A DNA stretch of 28,803 nucleotides, taken from assembly GCA_905250885.1 (NCBI GenBank), contig CAJNOQ010001756.1:1-28803 (forward strand), written 5' to 3'. The DNA is from Didymodactylos carnosus (lineage: Eukaryota; Rotifera; Eurotatoria; Philodinida; Philodinidae). Of this stretch, positions 10,721 through 20,778 are shown piece by piece (position 1 is the stretch's first letter; each line of letters starts with the position of its first letter). Position numbers and translations under genes: made by a program. A model generated the notes under the pieces. That model worked only from the letters and a program-made list of their open reading frames with translations, was not told the DNA's origin and made no database searches.

Positions 10721-12166
10721 TGCGAGTACTTTTTCGTGTAAGGTAGAAAAAATTATTTTTTCTAATTAAACAACATTTACTTATTAATCTTTTAGCTACA
10801 TATCCAACTCAACGTCAGCAAGAACAACATATACCTAGTAAGAAACACGCATGCTGAGGAACGTAAAATGCAGCTGTGAACGTTTGGAGTAAAAACAAAT
10901 CGCATGGAGCGAAAATTTTTTCCTTTTTTGGAAACCTTTTCTTCTTTTTGTGGTTGTAGAGGTGGCCCCCTGTGTAATATGACCTATGGTATGAATATTG
11001 CGGTAAACAAGTTTGATATAAAAACCCCAAGAACCAAATTCTCATACAGAAAAACGCCAGAATCCAATTTGAGTAGATAGATGATCCCGAAGCTAATAGG
11101 GTCCTTTAGTCGATTCTAGTTAGTAGCCTGTAATTAAAAGGGCGAAAAGCGCAAAAAAACGTTTTAAGAACGCATTCTTCGCGTGTTAGGCTTGTTAGAA
11201 GCCTATTCATCCGGCCTAGCTCCTCTTTAAAGGCAAGACATACGAGTGAATGTGCAACTATAAATCGCAAGTCTGTTGAAAAATCGCCTCATGTAACATT
11301 TTCTGCAGTTGCTGATCTGTTCTAGTTGGAACCTGTAAAACGGAATTTTTGTTTCTACAAGTTTTCTAATCAAACTGAATAAACATTGTCGATCTTGCGA
11401 TTTGTTAAGCTATTCCGTATCTATATGGTCAAAGATGGTCGACAATCGAATATGCAAATCAACCTATAAGTTCATACAGAAGATATATTAATATTGTTTA
11501 TGATTTTTTCGTTGATCATCCAGGTGAGTACCATTCTCTTTTATTTTTCTTTCTAAAGAAAAATGACCACTAAAATTTAGTAATTTGAGAAAGTGGGTCC
11601 TGCGTTATGATGTAGTATATGACAGCAAAAACTTATCGACTACTGTTGTGAAGACGGCTGAGATATTCGATTTTCATTGTACAAGTCGCAATTTAGCTGC
11701 TAAAATACACTTTCACTAGGCGTCATTGACCCAGCGTGCTTAATTATTTTTTTGAAACTTAATTCTGCTTTTGCCAGCGCGTAGCCTTACTAAAGTTGAG
11801 TATATTCTGAAATTTTTAGCCTATATAAGAAAAAATTTTGAATATATAGGAAAGGAGAGAAAAATTGAGATTTTCTAGGCTTTGCAGGAAAAACTTCATA
11901 AGTTTTTCAAGGAAGGTCATGGAGAGCTGGGAGTGGTCTCATTTGATAGTCCAGACTTTCCTCTACATTAGTTGTACTGATAACGATAAACAACAGCAAC
12001 AAGAATAAAAAACATCATTAACTAATGAAATTGATGAACAAAAAATCGAACAAATCAATAAATTATCGACGAATTATCTGATCCATTCTCAGCAAAGGTT
12101 ATTTGGTAGATATATAACTTTCTAAAATGTGATGTGTATCTTACGCTTATTACATGGATCCTTTAG
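10721..12166. other. Repeat-derived sequence without an intact gene
   Basis: No intact gene. A perfect 7-bp hairpin (TAGGCTT-gttag-AAGCCTA) lies at 11187-11205. The stretch 11885-11960 shares GAGAGCTGGGAG...TCTCATTT with the foldback element at 2440-2520, and ACTTTCCTC-ACATTAG with 21586-21599, so it is another relic of a dispersed repeat. At about 11985-12105 a plus-strand frame reads DNDKQQQQE, a stop, then KTSLTNEIDEQKIEQ. This could be decayed upstream coding sequence of the PLAT relic. Confidence 0.45.
11885..11970 (+). repeat. Dispersed repeat core (AGAGCTGGGAG family)
   Basis: The segment aligns to the right arm of the foldback at about 2440-2520 (AAGGT--TG-AGAGCTGGGAG--GTCTCATTT). 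It also aligns, with a different extension, to about 21530-21600 (TGGAG-GATCT and ACTTTCCTCCACATTAG). Identity is moderate. It is probably a fragment of one transposon family present at least three times in the window. Confidence 0.5.
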
Positions 12167-12738
12167 TTTCCTGATGATCACATCCAAGCGGAATTATCTG
12201 TGATAAATGTAAAGAAATAAACGGAAAAACAAAATTTTAGCTGTGCTGTAAAACAGAATTTTGGAGAAAATCAAATAACCTATAAAATAATAATAACTAC
12301 TGGTTCTAAAACAGTACCTCCACAATTAATCGGTCGTATCGGATGTGTTCGTATCATGTTGATCGGTGACAATGGACAATTAGGTCCATTTGAATTAACA
12401 AGAAAAAAAGAAGAAACGTTTAGTTGGGGCGGACAAGATACATTTGAAATAACAGCGGAAGATCTAGGAAATGTAACTATTCCGAATGAATATTATTACA
12501 ACAAAGAATATGCATGAATGTTGTAGATAACCTCTATTTATGTGGCATGATAAATCAACAAGTCATTCTTGGTTTTGTAATCAAATAACAATCATAAATA
12601 AAGCAACATCAGTCAAATATAAGTTTCCCATTTGTCCTTGGCTTGACCGAGATAATGGTACCGGCAGGATTTATCTCGAAGTTGAACTAGGAAAACCACG
12701 CTGTACAAATCACAACGTCGAAGGGACAGGCAAAATGT
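12167..12738 (+). pseudogene. Broken PLAT/LH2-domain gene
   Basis: PLAT domains are beta-sandwich lipid- or protein-binding modules. In one frame 12278-12472 reads ITYKIIITTGSKTVPPQ, then VRIMLIGDNGQLGPFELT and FSWGGQDTFEITAEDLGN, the first half of a PLAT domain. A 54-nt GT-AG intron (12473-12526) follows. The next exon reads ITSIYV and hits TGA at 12548-12550, whereas the second half of the domain (WHDKSTSHSWF, KYKFPICPWLDRDNGTGRIY, to 12738) lies in another frame that starts at 12543. The shift fits loss of one TG from a TGTG at about 12542. A second lesion is an in-frame TAA at 12218-12220. The frame from 12167 (FPDDHIQAELSVINVKK) follows a plausible acceptor ending at 12166, preceded by a possible 61-nt intron (12106-12166). 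Two independent lesions make a pseudogene likely. Confidence 0.75.
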
Positions 12739-13006
12739 GATAATAATGGAAATTCTTAAAAGAAATCCATGCTCAAGACAGGGGAATGTTTTTCGCTCTA
12801 GAGCAGGTGACCGTGCGTGCAAGAGAACAATTTTTTCTTAGGAATTGGTAAAATATTTATTAAATATAAATATTTTACTAGTCATTCCTAATAATGTCTT
12901 TTGAAAAGAGATGAAAGCTTGAACCTTATCTCGTCAGTGATTTCTTTTACAAATCAAATGTGATTGTTTTCATAGCAGTTAAATAGCAATAATTACTTAT
13001 GGGGTG

Positions 13007-13396
13007 TAGAGATCTGCACGGGTACTATTTTTATGCCCGTACCCGACACGAAAATTTTTTTTCCACCCGTACCCGATCCGATCCGAGAACTTTATACCCG
13101 TACTCGACTTATGCCTAAAAATTTTCTTCTTTTTGTTTTCCAGCTAAAAGCTTTTGTTTTTCGGCTGAGAATGTCAAATTACCGTTACGTTCTCAAGTAA
13201 TTCTCTTTAAACCTTCATGTATTTTAGTTACACTTCTGTATTTGTTCACTAAAATTTTGTGCCTTTTCCATTAGAACCTTCCGGTGTTCGGATAAATTAA
13301 AAAAAAATAGAACCCGTACCCAGCAACTTCGTACCCGTACCCAACCGTCGGGTCGGGTCGGGGCGAGGCGGGTACGGGTTGGATTGCACATCTCTA
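13007..13396 (+). mobile_element. hAT-type MITE, full-length copy
   Basis: The left end TAGAGATCTGCA (13007) is mirrored at the right end, whose reverse complement is TAGAGATGTGCA (13385-13396). The flanking octamers ATGGGGTG (12999-13006) and ATAGGGTG (13397-13404) match at 7 of 8 positions, as expected for an 8-bp hAT target duplication. Subterminal regions are rich in CCCGTACCCG and GGGTCGGGTCGGG words, which stand out from the AT-rich background. No transposase is present. The open frames through this GC-rich part are shadows. One caution is that the right flank is also shared with the second copy beyond the octamer. Confidence 0.85.
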
Positions 13397-13933
13397 ATAG
13401 GGTGTGCCCGGGCACAACGGATATTTGTTTCGAAATTTTTTGTTGGTTCTCTTTTTTTTATGAAAATCTGAGTAATTTTTCGACGTGAAACTTCGGCAAC
13501 AAATGCCGTACTCAGATAGGATAGCAATACACATCATTCGACTCAGTTTTCGACCCTGACTCCGAATATGATATTTTTATTGCATAAACAGTGAATTTTA
13601 ATAGACAAAATTGAGAATTACGGGTAGAATTTGGGTTTATTCGCTGCTGATTTAGAATAAATGTATTTTCTTAATAATAAAGCAAAATAAAAAAAACTTT
13701 CCCCCACATATAATTATTCGAATGAAGATAAAAAAGCAATTTTATCTGTTAACCAGAAAAACTAGATAGGTTTGCATCAGGGGCTCTTTTCCGGTTCCAC
13801 TTGGGTTGCTCAAAATCTAACTCCATTTTAGCTATGAAGAATGGCAAATTTTGCTTTCTATAGTCAGTTTTGCATACCGAATTAGAAAAAATTAGGTTTA
13901 AATTCATAGAGCAAGAATAAATATGAAAATTTT
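13397..13933. other. Sequence between hAT MITE and direct repeat
   Basis: The first 12 bases (ATAGGGTGTGCC and on to CG) are shared with the flank of the second MITE copy. The rest is AT-rich and shows no exon. A minus-strand open frame covering 13749-14111 runs into the direct repeat and is rejected as a gene. Confidence 0.4.
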
Positions 13934-14090
13934 GCTTATTTCTTAGAATTTCATGTATTTTTGCCTCTTTTTGAACATCAAATATTTTGAAAATTTTCCA
14001 CCCAAAAATGACTTCAGAAAGTCTAAAACTTTTATGTAACTCGATGAACTCTATCCAATTATAGCCGATAAAATGAAAAAATATTATACT
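13934..14090. repeat. 157-bp direct repeat, copy 1
   Basis: Nearly identical to 14931-15087 in the same orientation, about 1.0 kb away. Shared landmarks are GCTTATTTCTTAGAATTTCA, CACCCAAAAATGACTTCAGA and CCGATAAAA. The flanks are unrelated, so the repeat has sharp edges. The open minus-strand frame through it is not conserved as protein. Confidence 0.85.
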
Positions 14091-14684
14091 GCATTTCTGC
14101 ATTATTGGCATCTTATATACCTTCAGTATTCGCTCCTAAACACTGGTAATTTGGTTGAAGGTCAATACAATGCCTGCGTTTTTTGGCGTCATTCAACTTA
14201 TTGACACCCACAGGGAATCTGTCGACTATTTATACTCTAATTATAGGCTCTTGAAGCTGATTCAAGAATATTCTCAAGAAATTGGTTTCAAGTAATTCAA
14301 TTCCGCTTTAAAATACAGTGTAAGACTTTGTGTTTGCATTCTGCATTAAGCACGAATAAACCAGAAAGCAAAACGAGCATTTTCCCTCAAAAGAAAAGCA
14401 AATATATACAAATAAGGATTCTGCCTTTTTTTAACCTTCTAATATCCTTTTCTTTGCACAATTTAATATTTTCTGAGTATTAGATATGAATTATCTATAA
14501 TACTGTATTGCTTGTATTTTTCTTCTTATTCCTGCTGCTGTATTGCTACAGTACAGGAATGATGGTAACATTGTAAACTGCTCTGCAAAGACTAAGACCA
14601 AGAATTTATTTGTCAAAATACTCGATAATTATCGACTCGGTAAATTATCTCATCGATGCACGCCCAGGATCGGGCACACCCTTT
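14091..14684. other. No gene; AT-rich spacer
   Basis: No supported exon on either strand. The last 35 bases (CGCCCAGGATCGGGCACACC region) are GC-richer and carry the reverse complement of GGGTGTGCCCG found beside the first MITE copy. Confidence 0.4.
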
Positions 14685-14925
14685 TAGAGATGTGCAAACC
14701 CGACCCGACCCGATTCGAAGGTTGGGTGCGGGTACGAAGTTGCCGGGTACGGGTTCTATTTTTTTTAACTTACCCGAAAACCGGAAGGTTCTAATGGAAA
14801 AGGCACAAAATTTTAGTGAACAAATACAGGAGTGTAACTAAAATACATGAAGGTTTAAAGAGAATTACTTGAGAACGTAACGGTAATTTGACATTCTCAG
14901 CCGAAAAACAAAAGCTTTTAACTGG
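14685..14925 (-). mobile_element. hAT-type MITE, truncated inverted copy
   Basis: Starts with TAGAGATGTGCA (14685) and runs in opposite orientation to the copy at 13007-13396. It is equivalent to about 13141-13396 of that copy (CCGGAAGGTTCTAATGGAAA and CAGCCGAAAAACAAAAGCTT are shared). The remaining 135 bp, including the other end, are missing, and the sequence switches at about 14925 to the 157-bp direct repeat. The outer octamer CACCCTTT corresponds to the outer flank of copy 1 read on the other strand. Confidence 0.85.
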
Positions 14926-14930
14926 ATTAT

Positions 14931-15087
14931 GCTTATTTCTTAGAATTTCATGTAATTTTGCCTCTTTTTGAACATCAAATATTTTGGAAATTTTCCACCC
15001 AAAAATGACTTCAGAAAATCTAAAACTTTTATGTAACTCGATGAACTCTATCCAACTATAGCCGATAAAACGAAAAAATATTCTACT
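14931..15087. repeat. 157-bp direct repeat, copy 2
   Basis: Second copy of 13934-14090, abutting the broken edge of the truncated hAT MITE. The few differences I checked between the copies would all change the encoded residue in the open minus frame, arguing against protein coding. Probably a fragment of another element or a product of local duplication. Confidence 0.85.
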
Positions 15088-16519
15088 AGTTAAAATAGTT
15101 TTACTGCGCGATTCAAACAAGACATTAAAAATTAGAATTACTTTAGGCACAAAATCAAATCTTCGGACGATATTTAACGGTCGTACAAAATATATCTCTT
15201 ATTAGCCTTTTGACGCTTTTCATTCTATATATAAGTAAATATCGCAACTTGATCATTTATTATCAAAAGTAGTCAACCCATGAGAAGAATGACATCTTCT
15301 AGACTTTGAAATTCTGCATCTGTTCATATTATAAAAACTAATTTTTGTTCGTCAATGTTTGCAAAAAAACGCCAAAAATAAATATCATCTCATTATCCAA
15401 AGATGTTTTTTTCTTGTTTTGAATGTTAGAAAGCAGGAGCAAATAAGTGTATAGGAACGAACATACCATCAGATACATCGAGGAATTCTGGAACTTTTAT
15501 TACTAAAACCACATTTTTACACTTCTCTATTTTCAAAACTTTCTAATTCTATAGTTGAGCAAAAAGAAAATGTTGTTTTTGTTAAATGATAGATGTCATC
15601 ATTTTTCGGTATACACTGTCTCATCAGCAATAGATTTTTGCGTTATATATTTAAAGAAAAAGAATACATAAACGTTTTCTGCATATAATTCACAGTGTTT
15701 AATTGAAATATACTAATTATAACAAAATTTTATCATCTATACACCACTTTCTCCTTTATTTTCGCATGTTGATTGTTCGTAGCGAAGACAAAAAGATACA
15801 ACTTCCACGATGCCACCACGAAGACAAAAGGATAAATCCTACGATATTACGAAATAAATGTGGTTGTGAAGACGTATATTATTTACTTTTTGTTAATAAA
15901 GAAGTTCATCTGAATCATCGGTATTCTCTTCAGTTAAATAGAAAGAGGACAGAAAACAAATTCGTTATTGTACTGATGTAATAACACACCTGTAAAATTC
16001 TTACCTGAGAAATGAAACTGGTCGCCCCCATTTTCATTTCTAAGAATTTTTCGTGCTTTTCCATGAATATCAAGCACAAAAAACAGAAACGAAAAAAGTA
16101 TACCATCAATTGAACAATTTTCTTTTTATTCTTTCTTCTAATATGTCTCACCCAGTAATAAAAGAAAAAAGATGTTTTTTATGCAATGCAATCGAAATAT
16201 TTTAAATATAGGACATTTTTAAAGATGATTCATCTCTTTTCAGATAAGAAATACCATCTCTGTCTATGGTTTTCAATATGAAAAAAAAAGAACGAAAAAA
16301 GAATTTTGAATTTATTCATCAATTGTTTCCACGTCTTTTTATTTTTTGTCTCTTTTTCCTGCAGGTAACTTATTGGAAAGTACCACTTATGCGTGGTATA
16401 GTATATAAAAAGAAGTTTACATTAATAAAAAGTCAAACATTATTATTTCCGTATTATTCAAACAACTCTAATACTTCTTGTCATTTTTACAAAAGTTTAA
16501 TTTAACAACAAATAAAATT
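15088..16519. other. Mostly gene-free; possible leader of the small gene
   Basis: No firm exon apart from the weak candidate at 15703-15981. A good acceptor-like tract (TTTTTCCTGCAG) ends at about 16364, so part of 16365-16519 could be untranslated leader of the frame starting at 16520. Confidence 0.35.
15703..15981 (+). CDS. Weak candidate exon(s), unknown
   Basis: A 92-codon open frame whose later part (from about 15767, MLIVRSEDKKIQLPRCHHED) has mixed charged composition unlike the surrounding poly-A/T translations. A 60-nt segment with intron-like ends (GTATAT at 15874 to CTTCAG at 15933) sits inside it. The segment is a multiple of three without stops, so spliced and unspliced forms both stay open. 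A 16-nt imperfect tandem repeat (CGAAGACAAAA-GATA) occurs at about 15782 and 15821. No family recognised; it may be noncoding. Confidence 0.2.
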   Translation: MKYTNYNKILSSIHHFLLYFRMLIVRSEDKKIQLPRCHHEDKRINPTILRNKCGCEDVYYLLFVNKEVHLNHRYSLQLNRKRTENKFVIVLM

Positions 16520-16938
16520 ATGAATTTTGCGCAACCCTTTGATAGTTTTACTACTACGGGTGGTGGTGGTAGTGGTGGTGGTGGATCAGGTACTTCAACA
16601 ACATCAGGAGGAAATGGTCCAAAAAATCGAAAACCAAATAGATGAAAAATTATAAATAATGTACATAAGTATGTTTACTTAGGTGGAAATTTATTTGAAT
16701 ACAACACATGTTTCAAAATTAAAACAATAAATGAAAAAAATGTGTCAGTGATATATATAAGATTTTGGTAAGTGTTAGTAGAGAGAAAGACTGAATTTAT
16801 TTTATTTTATTTTATTCTATACTTTACAGTTATAATATACAATTAGTACCACACAATGGTCAAAATGAAGTTAAAAATTTATTACAATTAATATTTTTCA
16901 ACGCTCAAACTCATAATGTTATCTTTGAAATAACATAA
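16520..16938 (+). CDS. Small unknown gene with Gly/Ser run and in-frame TGA
   Basis: Starts MNFAQPFDSFTTT, followed by GGGGSGGGGSG (residues 14-24) and a basic stretch PKNRKPNR. The frame meets TGA at codon 42 (16643-16645) but continues without further stops as KIINNVHKYVYLGGNLFEYN through 16767. A textbook donor (GTAAGT) then opens a 62-nt intron (16768-16829, ending TTTACAG). The second exon (16830-16938) reads YNIQLVPHNGQNEVKNLLQL and ends at TAA, giving 118 codons before the stop. The frame match on both sides of TGA and across a clean intron argues for one gene. The TGA may be a nonsense mutation, or it may lie in a 66-nt intron (16617-16682, weak donor GTCCAA, acceptor ACTTAG), which would also preserve frame. 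Family not recognised. Confidence 0.55.
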
Positions 16939-17598
16939 TTGATTCAAAATTATATGTAGTTTTACTACAATGGTGCTAGTATGTGCTCCTACTTATTGTT
17001 AACGTTTTTCTGTATGTTTTTGTTTTTTTATCCAGTATAATGTGTTTTTTAGTAATATAAACTATTTTAAAGCTCACTTCTCTTAAATGAAAAGACAACT
17101 AGACACTTATCGAAAGGATAATAAAATAGTTGGCATATCGAGAAAAATAAATAGACAAAAAAGAAGCATGATTCTTGTAAACATCATTTCTACTGAAATC
17201 TTTTATTAAAAAATATTGATTTTTCTCCTCTAAATACGTTTAAAATGTCACCAATATAACGATCTCAATCTTCTGTGTGATAATGATGATTCATTCAGTC
17301 ATTGCTCAATTTTTACTGTATCTGTTTCATAGCAACAAAGACGTAAAAAAAATAATGAATTGTTGTAGCAACTAAATTATTAAAACATCAAAAAGCAATT
17401 CATCTCTGAATATTCATCTTTTATTACGTCACTAGGATATTGGTAAAATACATCATCCAAACGATAGTCGACAACACTCTCTTAAATCTGTAATATTTTA
17501 CAGTGGATATTTTTCTTCACAGTTGTCTAGTCTAAACGTCTATTCATTTTTTTTTTGAGATGAGTACTCATGTATATTAACAGATAGATTTTGAGTGT

Positions 17599-17636
17599 AG
17601 TTACTACTGCTTAGCAGTGATTAGATGTAAGTAACT
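17599..17636. repeat. Nested palindrome
   Basis: AGTTACT (17599-17605) pairs with AGTAACT (17630-17636). Immediately inside the first arm lies the 13-nt near-palindrome ACTGCTTAGCAGT (17606-17618). Could be a relic of a transposon tip or a chance structure. Confidence 0.45.
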
Positions 17637-17738
17637 ATTATTTTCGAGATTTCGACCCATTTTATCCTTTTGTTTCGTCCAAGTCTTAGATTAATAGTGT
17701 TGATTTAAACCAATTTATTTAAAAAGTATAGCAAATGT

Positions 17739-17765
17739 CAAAGAGTACAAAGAGCACAAAGAGCA
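17739..17765. repeat. Three-copy 9-bp tandem repeat
   Basis: CAAAGAGTA-CAAAGAGCA-CAAAGAGCA: three units with one substitution. Short minisatellite in noncoding sequence. Confidence 0.7.
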
Positions 17766-18282
17766 TAACGTACGTACTCACTTTCAGTACTATTACAGTA
17801 TCAATTAGGTAAACAATATAAGTATGCTACGTGGAGAAAGAGAGGGAAGTGACAATGAGAAGAGCAATAAAGGCAAACAACAACTAATAAGCTAATAGAA
17901 AAAGTACATAAAAATCCAAATAAGATAAAAAAGTGATGAAGATAAGTAACGGATACATCCAAAACGCTGCTGAGGTGTATGTAATTAAATAAGAAGAAAA
18001 TAATCAGGCATGTTTCATAAAGCGTTCAATATTTATAATATAGGTTATCATCAATTTGTATAATTAATTAATAGTGTTAGCAGGTGATAGTGCAAATTAT
18101 AAATACCAAATATTATATGCTCTGTTGTATCATTCCCATTGCTGCTACCATTTTCCATGTACGTGTGGTAGCTTTTGTTAAAGAGCATTTCCAGGCCAAA
18201 AACTAGGAAAGGGTTAAAAGAAATAGTTCGATCATTTCACACAATTGTGCAATTGCTTCTACTAATGAAAATTAATTTTTAA

Positions 18283-18450
18283 CTCTTTCGGACGTAATGT
18301 CCCCACAGGGATGGACATTAGTGGATATCGTGAAATCACTATAGCAACATGATGATGCCTCAGATCAGAAAAAGAAAAAAACAAATTTCAGTCGTCCTAG
18401 ACCAAAGTACAAGAATTTCAAATTTGTTTTACGTGATCACCTCTAAAGGG
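18283..18450. mobile_element. Probable TTAA-type (piggyBac-like) MITE
   Basis: Bounded by TTAA at 18279-18282 and 18451-18454. The left end CTCTTTCGGACGTAATGTCC and the reverse-complemented right end CCCTTTAGAGGTGATCACG share C-CTTT-G as imperfect inverted ends. Inside the left end TAATGTCC faces GGACATTA (about 18295-18320), a subterminal hairpin. At 168 bp it has no coding capacity. The ends are less well conserved than in the 6072-6368 element. Confidence 0.6.
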
Positions 18451-18495
18451 TTAAAAACTCTAAAAAAAGATAGTTAGAAGTATATAAAAATGTCC

Positions 18496-18817
18496 ACTCT
18501 TTCAGACCATATTCTTAAAAAGTGTAAGTTATTTATAAGTTTGAAATATGGCTCGAAAAGTGCAAAACATTTTGATTTTAAATTACTAGATGTTTTTGCT
18601 ACTGTGATCCAGGGATAAGTCCATATCACTTAAACATTTTACCACATATATAATATTTCATATTCTCTCGATTAACGGTATCAAAATAAAAACGTGAAAA
18701 AGTGTACATCAGATATTAAATTGAAAAATACTCAGTTTTCTATCGGTTTCAATAATAATATATGCTACCTTCCGGCTAGTTAGTTGTATACTTTTTAAGA
18801 ATATATTCTGAAAGAGT
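18496..18817. mobile_element. Short element with ~28-bp terminal inverted repeats
   Basis: ACTCTTTCAGACCATATTCT plus TAAAAAGTGTA at 18496-18526 is mirrored by the reverse complement of 18787-18817 (ACTCTTTCAGAATATATTCT plus TAAAAAGTATA), with three mismatches by eye. The target duplication is unclear. The ends resemble the CTCTTTCGGAC end of the neighbouring element at 18283, so the two may be related families. No reading frame. Confidence 0.75.
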
Positions 18818-20778
18818 CATTATAACAGCGATACATTATAACATCAGGACAATTGTTCAATAGACTAACAATTCATATATGAGAAAAAGCGTTTCAAAAA
18901 ACTGAATTGTAGAAAATGTATCCATTGATCTCCTAACATATTTCCAATAGGAAAAACAAAAAATGATCTTATCTGCTTGCTCCTTTCTATTTGTATTATA
19001 ACCTGCTAAAATTTATACATATGTAGATCCACTACAGTAGCCTATAACCACTAGACGATGCTCATTATACTCCGAGGCAGTCTCCTATGTCTACAATGTC
19101 CTTGAATTTAAATAAACACAGTATAAATTTGTTGATCATAAATCCATTTTTATCCATCATAATAACCAAACAAATCTTCAGACAAAATTGTGGGCGCGAG
19201 TGTATTTTTTTCGTCTCCTGTTTTTATGACTTTTCAGCATGATATATGCACTTTCTTTTTCGGTTTTTTAAATAAATGTCGCCTATTATTAACAGAACAG
19301 AGTACATATTTACAGTGTCGTGTACACTACCGAATGTGTGTGAGTCACAGAGAAGGTGTGCCTAGTTAACTTTTTCTTTCTTTTGGCATGATACCAAAAT
19401 CTGGAAACAAAACAAAGTATTTTTTATAGTTCTATTAGACTGTATAAAGATTATAGAGTACTTTATCAAACTGGAATAAGAATGTCTCTAGTTTGTTTTT
19501 CTCTCACATGTAATTACGTTAGAATAATGAAAAATCTACAGTATTTCTACTTATCGCTAGATTATTATCGTCGTAAATTTTTTATTTTTACAAACAAGAA
19601 AGAATATTTAATACGAATATTGCCTCACATCATCTCAAAATATTCAACTAATCATTATTATTATGTTTAATTTTTTATTGTACTCAGACATATGTTTACA
19701 ATTTCACAGTGTCTTTTAATTCATCGACATTGTATTTCTATAAAAACAAGTTAAAATGAATATATTGATTTTCTTTAAAAAGAATCATTTAATTAAAAAT
19801 ATTATGCTAAAAGGTAAACAATTACTTATTTATCAATTTATAGACAAAAAAACATATAATATTCTATTATTAAAACTAGATATGAACTGTGCACAACCAT
19901 ATGATTTTATTATCCTGGTGAATCTACCAACTGAAGAGGGTAGTGATACAAAATTAACAGGAAAATTCTATGAATAACGATTCATTATTTTTATAATATA
20001 TGTAAATTTGAATTTTATATGCTTTATAATCTATATCAATGATATAGAAAAATTCGTTTTGACAAACGTCAGTCAGTTATTCTGGTAGGTTTAAGATTAA
20101 ATAGTTTATAATTCTTAACGTTAGACATCTCATAGATCTGAAATGTTTATTCGAAATGAAATGATTCATAATTCAGAGATATATCGGGAGTCTCCTCTTC
20201 GCATGAACACCTTTGACTATATTTATGCAGATTATCTAAGAAACTGCATGACGTTCTATTGCGTGTTTGAATTTCTATTGCATATTTTTATATTTCAAAA
20301 GTATTTTTTGTCTAATATTTTAGATTTATAATAATCAATCAGAAAATTCGACGAATTATATGTAAAATTTCAACGTTCAAAACTATAGCAATGTGTCTTC
20401 CCCTATATATGGGTATGGGAAAGTGAAAGATATCAATACAATGAAATAAACGACACTACATTATTGTTATATTCTATCTAGAAATTATTTTGAAAAAGTT
20501 GTATTTTATGTTAAAAAATAAAATATAAAACTTTTATATATAAAAGACCACTTTAGCAAAGACAATAAGAATAACGTTGTGTTTTGACTGATCAGAAATC
20601 GTAACTTGCTCAAAAGAACGGGGGTTGATACGAGACAAAATCGGCTCCCTCTCAGATTAATCTCATATTCACAGATTTGATGTAGTTTTTCTCTCCGTGA
20701 TTAAAACTGGCACCTTAAAAAACAAAAGGTCCCATGTCTGCAAAATTAGTCGAAAAACATGTCTTTCGTCTTTTCCCC
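18818..20778. other. Intergenic, one unassigned frame inside
   Basis: Apart from the frame at 19756-19977 I see no exon. A plus-strand frame at 19482-19670 is open but Tyr/Ile/Phe-rich as expected for AT-rich noise. A tRNA-like A-box string on the minus strand near 19033-19070 lacks a B box and does not fold as a tRNA. Confidence 0.4.
19756..19977 (+). CDS. Unknown 73-residue frame
   Basis: Starts MNILIFFKKNHLIKNIMLKG and ends LPTEEGSDTKLTGKFYE before TAA. The second half has alternating hydrophobic and charged residues and balanced codons, more protein-like than the flanks. An internal MNCAQPYDF (ATG at 19881, preceded by the acceptor-like AAACTAG) resembles MNFAQPFDSF at the start of the 16520 gene. 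It could therefore be the first exon of a relative, or a fragment. No family recognised, no signal peptide clearly visible, no partner exon found downstream. Confidence 0.3.
   Translation: MNILIFFKKNHLIKNIMLKGKQLLIYQFIDKKTYNILLLKLDMNCAQPYDFIILVNLPTEEGSDTKLTGKFYE

Larger units (their letters stand above)
16939..18282. other. Gene-free stretch with small repeats
   Basis: No exon supported. Visible structures are a nested palindrome at 17599-17636 and a 9-bp tandem repeat (CAAAGAGTA, CAAAGAGCA, CAAAGAGCA) at 17739-17765. The rest is AT-rich without assignable features. Confidence 0.5.

Noticed and set aside
13224..14841. Arg/Pro/Gly-rich frames such as those containing RPDPTR
   Set aside because: They translate the CCCGACCCG words of the hAT MITE ends; both copies give similar shadows.
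13749..15150. Similar minus-strand frames (WIEFIELHKSF) in both direct-repeat copies
   Set aside because: The differences I checked between copies all alter the residue, so there is no sign of protein-level selection.
15930..16151. 73-codon minus-strand frame
   Set aside because: Lys/Phe/Ile-rich translation of AT-rich DNA, without motif or splice context.
19033..19075. tRNA-like A-box string on the minus strand (TCTAGTGGTTATAGGC)
   Set aside because: No B box (GTTCGA-type) follows and no cloverleaf can be drawn; at most a tRNA-derived SINE scrap.
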